Source: Buddleja alternifolia
Lineage: Eukaryota; Streptophyta; Magnoliopsida; Lamiales; Scrophulariaceae
Length of the DNA: 64,000 bases
Assembly: GCA_019426215.1 (NCBI GenBank)
Contig: CM033391.1
Location: 20,200,708-20,264,707 of the forward strand
Reading direction: 5' to 3'
Under the pieces are notes generated by a model. The model was not told where the DNA came from, ran no database searches, and saw nothing but the letters and a program-made list of their open reading frames with translations. The position numbers were made by a program, and so were the translations under genes. Each line of letters begins with the position of its first letter. The first letter of the stretch is position 1. This document shows, piece after piece, positions 32,192-43,126 of this stretch.

Positions 32192-32665
32192 TTCACAGGC
32201 AACTGTGATGACGTATACACCAGGAGTTATCCCGCTAGCACACCTATCAGCTATCTTGGGAGCCCCTTTCCCTTCACAGGTGACAGTGATGGTGTACGCA
32301 CCGGGATTTATCCCTCCAGCACTCCTATGAGCTATCCCGGAGCTCTATTCCGTTCACAGGCGACTTCGAAGGTGTACGAGCTAGGAGTTATCCTGCTAGC
32401 ACTCTTATCAGCTATCCTGGGAGCCCTATTACCTTCACAGGTGACTGCGATGGTGTACGCACCGGGAGTTATCCCTCCAGCACTTCTATAAGCTATCCCG
32501 GGAGCTTTATTCCCTTCACATACAACTTCGGAGGTGTACGCTCCAGGAGTTATCCCGCTAGCACTCTTATCAGCTGTCTCGGGAGCACCATTCCCTTCAC
32601 AGGCGACTACGATGGCATACACACCAAATTTGACCTGCCAGCACTCCTATCATCTATCCCTTATG
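32192..32665 (+). repeat. 81-bp minisatellite in the Gypsy leader
   Basis: Six units at 80-81-bp spacing, each starting TTCACAGGCGACT (32192, 32273, 32353, 32434, 32515, 32596), with GTGTACGCACCGGGAGTTAT and CCTATCAGCTATC inside. The unit equals 27 codons, and the minus strand stays open for 96 codons of a 27-residue repeat (CEGN-x-AP ... GITPGAYT). Confidence 0.9.
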
Positions 32666-33445
32666 AGCACTCGGGGCCAAAGCACCCCATCGCAAGGAGT
32701 TACCGATCCTACATTGTCGGTACAAAAAAGTGGACCTGTCAATGGTGAGGTGCATCAAGGACAAGAAGAAGAAGGCAGGAGTACACACTTATTACACTTG
32801 ACGGCATCTCCTCGAGCTATATGCTAGGGGAAATGCTCCTTAGCTAGCATACATGCGTCCGGTGCTCCCTGACACCTAGCAAAGCATGGCACTACCGAAA
32901 AATGGACCTCATGTGGGTAAAGAGCAACAAATTGACAGAGAGGTCTAGAGCGTTCCGCCATTGAAGAATGCACAACATAGTGCTATTGACAAGGGGGACT
33001 ACCGAATTTATATCTCCGGTATACGGAAGTAGACCTCCCATGGGCAAAGAGAACAAGTTAAAAGAGGAGGCCCGGAGCATGCCGCTATTGGAGAATGCAT
33101 AGCATGCACACTTTGTGACCTACAACCTGCTATTGAGCATGCCTCCATTGGAGAATGCACCCTAGCTAGCTGGTCAATAGGAACATATGTTCGCTATTGC
33201 CATCGCTTTGATCCTTTAAAGTAGCATCGTAATTAGCGATCTCAACAAATCAACACTTAATCTCCTGAAGAAAATCAAGTCATTCCAACTACGGGAGAAG
33301 AGGCGAGCTTGGTGTTACCATCTGCCCCCATCGTGGACTCGGAAGTAGTCTCAGTCGATCCCCGAACCATGGACCCGCCGACGCGTGTTTCTTCATAGCC
33401 ATCCATGACAACTCCTCAAGAGGCTAGAAACGAGACCATCCAATC
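32666..33445. other. Leader of the Gypsy element, no gene
   Basis: No long ORF. ATTGGAGAATGCA and AGCATGCC(T/G) motifs repeat near 33080-33160, and GGTCTAGAGCG/AGGCCCGGAGC-type blocks near 32941 and 33066, suggesting an old duplication. Confidence 0.45.
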
Positions 33446-35591
33446 GTGTATGTGAGAAGACACAGTAGAAGTATGGAGTCGCGTTTTTCCATTTCACAGC
33501 AATCCATGGTGGAAGTGGTACCCAATTCCACTATCACCGGCGTTGTAACAGAATCTACGCAGGCGGTTACTAACCCAACACCTCCACCGTTGGGCACGAT
33601 GAACACTAGGCCTCCAGTGACGTGCGTCCCCCAAGTGTCACCTTTCCTGGTGTCCGGCGCGGAGAATAGCTTCCAGATGAATCATGCCCTTCGAGCTCCC
33701 ATCCTCCAGGTGTCGAACATTGAAAGCAGCTTCCCAGCTGCATACAATCTACGGGCTTCAGCCTTTCAGGTGTCTAATATGGGAAACAACTTTCCAGCCA
33801 CATACAATCCGCAAGCTCCAGCTTCCCAGGTGTCCAATATGGGAAACAACTTCCCAGTGACGTATAATCTGCAAGCTCCAGCTTCCCAGGTGGCCAATAT
33901 GGGACACAGCTTCTCGATGATACACAGTCAGCGAGCTTCAATTTTCCAAGTGTCCCGTGCAGGAAATAGCTTCTCGGCGTTCCCTTATGCTTCGAATACA
34001 GTGGTCTTTTCCCCTGTTGCTCCCAACCAGGATGCTCCGATGAGGATACCCATTCCAGAGGCTGCTGTTTTTCTGTCAGCCGTCATGAGAAATGAAGTTT
34101 AACCCACAGTATATGACCCAAGGGCTCCGCCAATGATGTTTCATCCAGTTGATACAAGGATGGTGTCCCTTCAGTTAGCTATCTCACGTGGTCCTCAGTT
34201 AAGGACATCACACGCTTATACAAGCATTAATGAACCCGAGAGAGAAGCTGTAAGAAGGCCTTATGACCATATGATGGAGAGGTTCGAGGCCATGCAGAAA
34301 GAAATGAGAGAAATGAGACAACGCCTTGGAGTGAGCGTGCATAACCCGCCGAAAGAAATCCCCTTCGGGGCCTAGATACTAGCTGACGAGCTACCTAATA
34401 GCTTCAGGACGCTTAATATATTGAAGTATGATGGCTCGTTGGATCCTAACGAGCACTTGTGGAAATTTGAGAATTGTGAATTATTACACCAGTACTCGGA
34501 CGAGGTTAAATGCCGGGTATTCCTGACCACTCTAACACAGTCTGCCCAGCAATGGTTGAATCAATTGGCTCATAACTCTATCAATTCTTTTAAGAAGTTC
34601 AGCTCGATATTTCTGCATCAATTTTCCAGTAGCAAGAAGAGTCAGAAGACTTCTCTTAGCCTATTCAACATGCGTCAGAAGGCTAATGAGCCATTACGGG
34701 GGTATATTCAAAGATTTAATACGGTGACCCTGGACGTACCCTCTGCCAATGCGGAGGTGTTGAGTAACGCATTTGCTCAAGGATTGAAGGATGGAGACCT
34801 TTTTAGGTCGCTAGCCAAGAAGCCTGCATTTAGTTTTGATAATATGCTGGCAAGGGTAGAAAAATATGTGAACATAGAGGAGGCAGCCATGATGAAGGAA
34901 GCTGAATCATTACCACCAAATAAGGATGGTAAAGATGCTAAGTTTGTACCTAGGAGACCCCGAGCCGAAGATAGGCATCCTGAGGAGTGTCGATACACTC
35001 AATTCACTGTTGAAGGTATCGCCGTCGTAAGTTCTCATGGCTATAGAGCACAAGAGTTACGTGAAGTGGCCACGTAGTGTTGAAAAGGGGCCTGTGAACC
35101 CCTAATCAGACAGGTATTGCAGGTTCCACCTAGAATATGGTCACCACACCAACGAATACCGACATTTGTTGAATGAGATAGAAAAGTTGATCGAAGGTGG
35201 ATGCTCACAAGAGCTTATTTGTCGGGATCGAGAAAATCCTCAAGGTGGCCCAGGAAAAAATGCGCCAATGAAGGGAAAGGTGATAGCCAGAAAAGGAGTC
35301 ATCAACATGATATCCGTAGGTCCCACTAATGGGGATTCGCATAGAGCAAGGCGAGCTCATGAAAGAGCTTTACACGAAGGATGCCAAGCCGCTTTCCAAG
35401 AATTGAAGGCATACCTTGCTAATTTGCCTCTACTAACAAAACCAGTGCAGGGAGAAACTCTATACTTATATTTAGCTATCTCAGAGCATGATATCAGCTC
35501 TGTGCTCATAAGGAAAGAAGGGAAGGACCAAAAACCCATATATTATGTAAGCCGAACGCTACGAGGTGCTGAATTTAGATACCGAGATTGA
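33446..35591 (+). pseudogene. Gypsy gag fused by deletion to the RT/RNase H connection
   Basis: 33446-34102 encodes an N-terminal region with four or five copies of a ~20-residue repeat (SNMGNNFP ... NLQAPASQV). 34421-35077 carries the retrotransposon gag core (DGSLDPNEHLWKFEN, QQWLNQLAHNSINSF, HQFSSSKKSQKTSLSLF, NEPLRGYIQRFN). 35166-35591 begins in the gag-protease linker (INMISVGPTNGDSHRARRAH) and passes near 35360-35385 straight into the RT/RNase H connection (CQAAFQELKAYLANLPLLTKP ... KPIYYVSRTL). The protease and the catalytic RT, expected between these, are deleted. Stops separate the gag blocks. Confidence 0.8.
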
Positions 35592-36235
35592 GAAGGTTGC
35601 CTTCGCCCTGGTGACTATCGCAAAGAAGCTGAGGCCTTATTTCCTCACATACCATGTGGAAGTACGTACCAACCATCCCTTGAAGCAAATCTTAGGCCGC
35701 CCAGAAGTATCAGGAAGAATGATCAAGTGGGCGGTAGAATTGAGTGAGTTCGATGTCTCCTATTCTCCCAGACCGGCCATTAAAGCCCAGGCATTAGCGG
35801 ACTTTATCTCGAAAGTCCCTTCGGCGCAACAGGAGAGAAAAGTTTGGCTCTTACACGCGGATGGTTCATCGACAATGGCTGGAAGTTGAGTTGGTATAGT
35901 GTTAACCACTCCTAAGGGTAACAAACTGGAGTACGTGATAAAAATCAAGTTCAAAGCATCTAACAGCGAAGCTGAATATGAAGCCCTAATCGTTGGTTTG
36001 AGGATGGCTTTGAAAGTAGGAGCTAAGCACCTGGTGGTTTACTCGGATTTCCAACTAGTGGCTTACCAAGTAGCTGGACAATATGAAGCTAAGGAAACCA
36101 GGATGATAGAGTATTTAAAGAAGATAGAAGAGCTTAAAGGAGAGTTCGAGAGCTTTGAGATACGATAAATACCTCGGTCAGAGGTCAACAAAGCAGATTA
36201 TCTGGCCAAGCTAGCTAGCGCCTAGTGGACTGCCA
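35592..36235 (+). pseudogene. Gypsy RNase H
   Basis: Frames 35566-35889 and 35899-36168 give KKLRPYFLTYHVEVRTNHPLK, GRMIKWAVELSEFD, ADFI and LLHADGSS, then an in-frame stop, then EAEYEALIVGLRMAL and HLVVYSDFQLV, the RNase H core of plant Gypsy elements with catalytic acidic residues visible. The end runs into a non-coding stretch with many stops before the integrase. Confidence 0.8.
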
Positions 36236-36559
36236 TATGAGGCAGGTCATCATACGGTCGATGCCTAGTGCCACCGCAGAGGATTTCGTGTATGTTATTG
36301 AAGAGGTTGGTGATTGGAGAGAACCCATTTTGAGCTATCTTCAGCGAGAAGAGTTACTCCGTGACAAAGTTGAAGTTGTACGCATGTAATACAAAGCCTG
36401 GAGGTACACTCTCTTAGATGGAGTGCTGTATAAGAGATCATTTACACAGCCATACCTAAGGTATCTTTTTCGGAAGGATGGAGTGCTCATCTTAGAGGAG
36501 ATCCATGGAGGACTTTGTGCCAACCATGCTGAGGGGACTGCTATTGCAGCCAAAGCAAT

Positions 36560-37540
36560 CAGAGCTGGCTGTTTATAGCTCACCATGAAGGCGATGCTAA
36601 GGACTTGGTAAGGAAGTGTGAGCATTGTCAAAGGCATGCTACCCTTTTTTATAAACCAGCAAAACCAATAAGAGTCATGAGTTCACCATACCCCTTTGCC
36701 AGATGGGGGATAGATTTCCTAGAACCCTTCCCTTTGATGGTCGGGCAGAAGAAGTTTCCCTTGGTGGCAGTCGATTATTTCGGTAAATGGATAGAGGCCA
36801 AACCACTGGCCAAGATCACGGAGGGAGAGGTGATCAAGTTTTTGAAGAAGTTGATACTCTTCAAATTCGGGATCCCTCGAGAAATAGTCTCTGATAACGG
36901 GCGACAATTTCAAGGAGCAAGAATCCAAGACTGGTGTAAAGACCTGGGCGTAAAGCAACTGTTTACCGCCGTAGGGCACCCACAGTGCAATGGTCAGGTA
37001 GGGGTGATTAATAGGATCCTCCTGCAAGGCCTGAAGACAAGGATCCAAGGAGAAGGAAGTTCCTGGGTAGACGAGGTACTCAGTGTCCTTTGGTCATACC
37101 GTACCACCCCTCGTAGCACCACGGGTGAAACGCCCTTTAGCCTCGTGTACGGGGCCGACGCTGTGATTCCATCAGAAGTCAGTGTGCTCACGCATCGCGT
37201 GAAGTATTACAACCCTGAGACGAATGAAGAATTAATGCGAGAAATCTTGGATGTGATAGAGGAGGCCAGGAGCGCTTCTTACCTACGGATGGCAAAATAT
37301 AAACAAAGGGTTGCCAGCGCCTTCAATCGGAGGGTTCTCAACCGAGAACTGCAAGTGGGGGACTTAGTTCTCCGGAGAGCTGATGTTCTGAATCTAGTAG
37401 GAAAATCGGGACCCAAATGAGAGGGTCCGTTCAAAGTAGTGCAAGTCTTTTCAAGGGGTGCTTACATGATAGAAGACATGGACGAAAGGAGGCTATCCAG
37501 GCCTTGGAACATGCAGAATCTAAGGAGGTTTTACGTATGA
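36560..37540 (+). pseudogene. Gypsy integrase with catalytic Glu replaced
   Basis: The frame 36605-37420 carries the end of the zinc finger (CEHCQRHA), the DDE core with Asp in WGIDFLEPFP and Asp in IVSDNGRQF, and the target-site region (SYRTTPRSTTGETPFSLVYG). After a TGA it continues to about 37540 (EGPFKVVQVFSRGAYM ... RPWNMQNLRRFYV). The third catalytic residue, Glu in the usual NGQVE, is Gly here (NGQVGVINR), so the enzyme would be dead even if translated. The upstream zinc finger is broken by stops. Confidence 0.85.
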
Positions 37541-37589
37541 AGAAAGATAAATAAATAATTATTTTGATTCCATTACTTTATATACCATT

Positions 37590-38172
37590 GCAAAATAAAG
37601 AAGCCCTGTGAAAAACCAGGCACCAAGAAAGAAGCTCTGTGAAAAACCAGGCACCAATAAGCCCTGTGAAAAACCAGGTACCTAGAAAGAAGCCCTGTGA
37701 AAAATCAGGCACCAAGAAAGAAGCCCTGTGAAAAACCAGGCACCAAGAAAGAAGCCCTGTGAAAAACCAGGCATCTCTAAGCCCTGTGAAAAACCAGGCA
37801 CTCTTAAGCCCTGTGAAAAACCAGACGCCTCTAAGCCTTATGAAAAACTAGGCACCTCTAAGCCCTGTGAAAAACCAGGCACTCTTAAGCCCTGTGAAAA
37901 ATCAGGCACCTCTAAGCCCTGTAAAAAACCAGGCACTCTTAAGCCCTGTGAAAAACCAGGCACCTCTAAGCCCTGTGAAAAACCAGGCACCCTTAAGCCC
38001 TGTGAAATTAAGCTCTGTGAAAAACCAGGCACCTTTAAGCCTTGTGAAAAACTAGGCACCTCTAAACCCTGTGAAAAACCAGGCACTCTTAAGCCCTGTG
38101 AAAAACCAGGCACCTCTAAGCCCTGTGAAAAACTGGGCACCAATAAGCCCTGTGAAAAATCAAGCACTAATT
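37590..38172 (+). repeat. 27-bp minisatellite (Lys-Pro-Cys-Glu-Lys-Pro-Gly repeat)
   Basis: About 20 units of AAGCCCTGTGAAAAACCAGG plus CACCTCT or CACTCTT, mostly 27 bp, shorter or longer at the left. As 27 is a multiple of three, a 148-codon frame (37728-38174) reads a nine-residue repeat, KPCEKPGTS/L, and the opposite strand is also open (GFSQGLEVP). It lies after the integrase stop, so it is more likely an untranslated 3' minisatellite than a gene. Confidence 0.92.
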
Positions 38173-38189
38173 AAAAATTCTCGTTGATC

Positions 38190-38400
38190 ACGAGCACCTA
38201 AAAAGCCTTGTTTATTTTGAGCACCTGAAGAAGCCTCGTTTATTTTGAGCACCTGAAGAAGCCTCGTTTATTTCGAGCACCTGAAGAAGCCTCGTTTATT
38301 TCAAGCACCTGAAGAAGACTCATTTATTTCGAACACCTGAAAAAAGTCTCCTTTATTTCGAGCATCTGAAAGAGCCTCATTGATTGCAAGCACCTAAATG
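38190..38400 (+). repeat. 28-bp minisatellite
   Basis: About seven units of GAGCACCTGAAGAAGCCTCG plus TTTATTTC at 28-bp spacing, directly after the 27-bp array but with an unrelated unit. Confidence 0.9.
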
Positions 38401-38650
38401 GCAAGCATAAAAAAAAGACACTTTCAATTAAAGCAAGCTGTAAAGCTTCCCGAAGGCAGAGCATTCCCCTATACATGGGTAAGTAATTTCTTTAAGCATT
38501 CATTTTCCTTAGTCATTTTTATTCATGTCTAATCGCTGGACAAATATTACAGTGGTATTGACATTAAATAAGCACATATATAAAAGGACACATACGAGAT
38601 AATAATTAAAACAAAATCCTTAGAATGTAAATACAAATGATCGCCTCATT
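38401..38650. other. Gypsy 3' non-coding tail
   Basis: No coding signal; AT-rich. Ends where Athila integrase coding sequence begins at about 38651, which marks a recombination or truncation junction. Confidence 0.5.
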
Positions 38651-39045
38651 TTTGGAAAAGCATGTCACCTACCGGTTGAGCTTGAACATCGTGCCTTTTG
38701 GGCTATTAAATTTCTAATTTTGACTCTACACTTGTAGGTACAAATCGATTTGCTCCATTGCACGAGCTCGAGGAATGGCGCCACCAAGCTCATGAGAATG
38801 CCAAACTCTACAAGGAACGAACAAAAGCATGGCATGACAAGCACATTCCTCCTCAGGAGTTTCACGAGGGCGAGAGGGTTCTCCTATACAACTCTCGCCT
38901 TCGACTTTTTCCCGGGAAGCTCAAATCAAGATGGTCGGGCCGTTTATGGTATCTCAGTCTATCCTTTGCGTGTTTATCGAACTCAAGACGGACAAGACAA
39001 ACTTTCATGACCAATGCCAAGTGGGTGAAGCATTATTGGGATTGA
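38651..39045 (+). pseudogene. Athila integrase C-terminal fragment
   Basis: 38651 onward reads [18 protein letters not shown], then a small disruption, then [40 protein letters not shown] and KSRWSG, the signature end of Athila integrases, closing with a degenerate frameshifted tail (KWVKHYWD). The catalytic core lies upstream and is missing. Confidence 0.85.
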
Positions 39046-39133
39046 CGGGCCAGGGGACAAAGTGTTCATTCCTCTCGGGGGATCCTCCATGATTCATATC
39101 TCAAGTCGAGCTACCGACTATAACTAGCGCTTC

Positions 39134-39811
39134 TTGGGAGGCAACCCAAGCTTTCTTTTCTTTCTCGTCGTTTATTTTTTTTCTGTTTTAGTTGCTTTGT
39201 TTTCGTGCTTAGTCTTTGTAGTTTGTGTTAATCGTTGTGTTGTTTGTTTTCTTTCTTTATTTTTGCAGGAAATGGACTTAAATTTCAACGCGTCAACACT
39301 TCCACGCCCAAGCGCCAATCAACCTCAGTTGGCATTTCGGTTCGCAGATCCACGCCCAGGCGCCGTCTTCCTCACGCCTGGGTGCTGCTTCAGAATAGGC
39401 CCCGGCGCCAGACTCCCACGATTAGGCGCCAGAGGAGCCCAAAAGTCACATTTGCTTCGCATCATGGCTCCTGAGCGCCACCCACTTCCCCGCGCGCCTG
39501 GCGCGCCGCCAGCTGAACCGCCCAAACGTCAAGTGCTCCACGCTCGGGCGTTGATAAAACCCAAGGCCACCTTCTGCTTCGCAAAATGGCGCCTAGGCGC
39601 CGAACAGGTAATTTATATTAATTTTCAGTCAAAGTTAGGTCAAATCAATCATCATCTCTCTCTCTCCACCCGATCCCACACACCTCTCCACCAATCTCCA
39701 CCGATTTCTCCGTCGAATCGCCGCCGGAATAGCCCCCGTCTCTCTCCTTGCATTTTGGATCATGGGATGCCATCGGATCTGTGCTCTTTCGACCACAAAG
39801 TGAGTGAATAG
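39134..39811 (+). CDS. Athila post-pol ORF, uncertain
   Basis: Open for 225 codons. The first 48 residues are hydrophobic (intron-like T-rich DNA), ending at a good acceptor TTTATTTTTGCAG at about 39269, after which ATGGACTTAAATTTCAACG starts a possible exon. The rest is Pro/Arg-rich because the DNA is packed with GGCGCC-like palindromes. Athila elements carry an extra frame after pol that is expressed by splicing, but I see no recognisable envelope features here. Confidence 0.3.
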   Translation: MGGNPSFLFFLVVYFFSVLVALFSCLVFVVCVNRCVVCFLSLFLQEMDLNFNASTLPRPSANQPQLAFRFADPRPGAVFLTPGCCFRIGPGARLPRLGARGAQKSHLLRIMAPERHPLPRAPGAPPAEPPKRQVLHARALIKPKATFCFAKWRLGAEQVIYINFQSKLGQINHHLSLSTRSHTPLHQSPPISPSNRRRNSPRLSPCILDHGMPSDLCSFDHKVSE

Positions 39812-40134
39812 CTCAGCCCCTTATTTTCATCTCCTTTCTGAAATTTGAAGCTGTGTGGGGACTCTTTTTGGTTCTCAATTCGTAATTGTGGCCTAAGTTG
39901 TTGCTATTTGTTGGTGGAGTGGGGTTTGTAGGTGAAATTTGGATTTGTAGATAGTTGTGGGTTAGCCGATTAATTTTTCTTTGAGGTTGTTGGGCTGCGA
40001 TTACTATTTCTATTCTGTTGAGCCATTGTTGGGTTCGGTTGATTGTGATTGTGGGCTGTTTGTGTGCCCTCAGGACGTAGTCGAGAACTTGGCAACCAAT
40101 TTTATGCCGTTACGCCGCTGAAATTTCTCTAACA

Positions 40135-41460
40135 ATGCCTAAGCAAACCGCGAAACAATCAAAGGGTAAAAAGAAGGTTGAGGAAGGGTCCTCCACCACT
40201 CCCGAGCCCTTGATTGACCTACTTGATCCCCTCGCACTTCCCCGATCCTCCAACCCGAAAAAGGAGCTAGTTTTTAACGGGTTATACAATCGGGTCGTTA
40301 TCAAAGAAAGGTCTTTTGCTCCCAGTGCTAAAACTGCAGTGAAAGCCCGTATTGAGTTCCATCATCTAGATATTTTGTGGCCCTTTAGAGGCTATCCGAC
40401 TCCCCATGGGTTTCATGAATTCTATATAGGGGGGGGCTCTTACATGTCCATCACAGACAAAGCAAGTTGGAGGGCACACACACATTGAGGTTCGGGGCCG
40501 CCGGGTTAATTTTGATGACATTGCTCTTAGTGTGTGTCTCGGAGATGGAGATTCCCCAGAATGTTGTGGTATCGTGATCTCTACAAGCTAGATGGGACAT
40601 ACATTGTTTCACTTGACGAGGTCCTTGGGGTCATTGCTATTGAGGGTTCAACTTGGCCCGACGGGGAGTCTCACTTACCTCGTCGTATCTTGCTTCCCGA
40701 GGCTACGTTTTGGCTCGACTTCATCCACTTTAACCTCCTCCCGAGCTCCAACAGATCGGAGTTAAACAAGGATCGGGCATTGCTCATATTCGCTATCATG
40801 ACAGAGCGACGGATTAACTTTGTGGGGCTGATTCATCGGACTTTATTAGGGCATATCAAGAGGATAGGCATCGAGTTCATTCCAGTGGTTGAATCGACAC
40901 AAGCTAAGAGGAAACGTGGGGAGTTAGCTAATCCAAAGAAGAACCCGTTTATTTTCCCATCTCTCATTACGGCCTTGTGCTCGACCGGCGGTGTCAGGGC
41001 TTTTCAGAGCGAGACTACAGACCCCGTCGGCACACCTCTTCCCTTTTCGGATGCCCTAGCTTCAGCCCGTCCGGCTCGTAGCACCGGATCCAGCCACACT
41101 ACATCGACTGATGTGGAGACCCTTCGGACTGATCTGCAGGAGTTGAGGACGGATGTGCATTCGATGATGAGTGAGGGGTGTGCCTATGTCCGTCAGTTGT
41201 TTCTAGAGCAGGACTCCTTCTTGGGCCGTGGGCCATTTGACTATTCAGCACCCCCACATTTCCCGCACTCTTCCACTCCTCCTCCGGATGATCCGATCGG
41301 TGCCGGTGCTATAGTCATTGGGGGTGATTTAGCTGAGCCCGAGGGAGGCACAGATGATATGTTTGACATGGATGATATTATGGGTGGACATGAGGATGAG
41401 GGTGGCCATGAGCCGCGAGATGATGATTTTGTGGACCGTTTTATCCATGAGGATGATTAG
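40135..41460 (+). pseudogene. Athila ORF (Arabidopsis retrotransposon ORF-1 type)
   Basis: The ATG at 40135 gives a basic start (MPKQTAKQSKGKKK), then VFNGLYNRVVIKERSF and a frame to 40488. A stretch in another frame (about 40478-40555, VRGRRVNFDDIALSVCLGDG) bridges to 40534-41460 (SLDEVLGVIAIEGSTWPDGE, LPEATFWLDFIHFNLLPSSN, DRALLIFAIMTERRINFVGL), ending in a short helical segment and a very acidic tail (DMFDMDDIMGGHEDEGGHEP). The pattern of an RGR-x-V-x-F-D block followed by LLP-S-N and a long polar tail fits the Athila ORF-1 family. Two compensating indels near 40478 and 40555 break it. Function in the element is unknown. Confidence 0.7.
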
Positions 41461-43126
41461 CTTTGTTGTTTGGTCTTTTTCTTGTTTTCTTTTGTCGGAT
41501 ATTTTTTTTCTGTTTCGTTATTTAGATTTTAGTATTGTGGGATTTATGGATATTTCGTTTGTTTTTGTTTGTCGTCCTTGTTATATCGTCGTTGCTTGCT
41601 TGTTTCGTTTAGCCTTCGTTTATGTTTGTTTGTTTGTTTGTTTTCGTTTCTCGCTTCAATCTATTAGTTAACATTTTGTCTGGCTAGCATATGTTTGATG
41701 TGTAGTGTTGATATCTTGGACTCGCTTTAATCTATTTTGTTCGTGGACTCGGGTTTTCTTTTTAGCAACCCTATGGTGATGTGTACTTTACCCTTTTCTT
41801 TTTCGAACATTTGGGGACAATGTTCATGTTAAGTTTGGGGAGGGGGGGGGGTACTAGATCCATTGTAGTCGTGTTTATCCATGTTTTATATAATTCGGTC
41901 CAAGTTTTGGGGGGGGGGGGGTGGTACCTCTACATGTGAAACTTGTGCAATTTTGAAAATTTTTGGATAGAATTTCAACCCTTCACTTGATGCATTGAGA
42001 ATGGTTAATTTGAATACACGGCATGTTTTCTCTATCAATATGGATTTTAATGACTATACACATCGTTCCTTGCTTGTGGGACCCTAAACTAAACTAGATT
42101 GACCTTAAGATGACTCACATATGCACATAAGTCGAGGGTAGAGGAGTTGAGTGGACAACCATTTTGAAACACTTAAAGGCTTGATCCTAGAATATCAATC
42201 TAGATTTTCACATGTGTTATGAGTTGAGAATGTTAGCTTTGTATGCTTAACAAGATTAAAAAGAGGTTGAACTTAATGTAAAAGTCAGGCTTAATAGATA
42301 TTGGGGGCGAAGAGCACCATGCCTAGAATACTGTACTATTAAGCTAATTTGAGCTAAGCTCAAGCCAATGAAAGGGTAAAGGGAATAAGGACCTAGTTTG
42401 GTTTTGTGGCCTTTGACACTCAGGCAATTAAGCCCTTAGGAGTGTCTCTACATTTAATACCCTAAAGCCATCCGGTTTGGGAGTTATTGGCCTAAAGCTC
42501 GTTACAAGGGTGTCATAGAAAGCCTAAGAAAATCGAACATTGCACATGGTCTAGCCTCTAATGTTTTAAGATGAAAGTTGCATAAGTTAAAGCCTAAAGT
42601 GGATTAAGTGATGAATTTTTAGTGGCTATGAAGTTTTCTTCAATTCTCGTACCATGTGACCAATCGAAAATTGATAGATATGAGATTAATGCTTGAAAAG
42701 TAGTAAGAATGCCACTCGACTATAATGCTTGAGATTTATTATACTACACCCTTAGGATGATCTTTTTGATGTTAAGGCGTAACATGAGCAAGTGTGTGAC
42801 GTGTATATATATGTAAATTTGAGCTTAAACAGATGAATTCATGCCATTGTGTTTTTATTAATCATATTGATTGATATGGGTTGAAAATCTTTCGATTTTG
42901 TGGGTATATCGTATGCAAACCCTCACGAGACTATAACTCGTCCTTTGAGTTGACTCAAGGATTCAAAGGCTTGTTGCATTCGTTAAATGCAATCGTGTAC
43001 TCTACGAAAGTGAGTTAGGTAGTTTTTTCTTTCTTTCTGTTTCTCCCGTGTGTGATGATGATTTTTGTTTTCCTATCCTATAGCTCTTATTTCTCGAGGA
43101 CGAGCAATTGATAAGTTTTGGGGGGT
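41461..43126 (+). other. Athila 3' non-coding region with G tracts and polypurine tract
   Basis: No ORF of note. Two G-only runs (about 41841-41851 and 41911-41921), each after AAGTTTGGGG or AAGTTTTGGG, resemble polypurine tracts and lie more than a kilobase before the real one at 43113-43125. ATTTGGGGACAATGTTCATG near 41810 is conserved with the second Athila (inverted, about 56283-56312). Confidence 0.7.

Larger units (their letters stand above)
31912..38650 (+). mobile_element. Degenerate Ty3/Gypsy element (Tat-type), internally deleted
   Basis: Plus-strand order: non-coding leader with an 81-bp minisatellite, gag, remnant RNase H, integrase, then two more minisatellites. Retrotransposon-gag, RNase H (HADGSS) and integrase sequences match the Tat/Retand branch. 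The protease and RT core are missing. No clear LTR pair can be matched; the left flank is a Copia LTR and the right end runs into an Athila fragment at about 38651, so both ends are uncertain. Confidence 0.75.

Noticed and set aside
37590..38172. Regularly spaced short repeats resembling a CRISPR array
   Set aside because: The units are contiguous 27-bp tandem repeats without unique spacers, in plant DNA inside a Gypsy element.
39134..39268. Hydrophobic segment suggesting a signal peptide of an envelope protein
   Set aside because: The DNA is T-rich and ends at a good splice acceptor, so it is better read as an intron than as a membrane segment.
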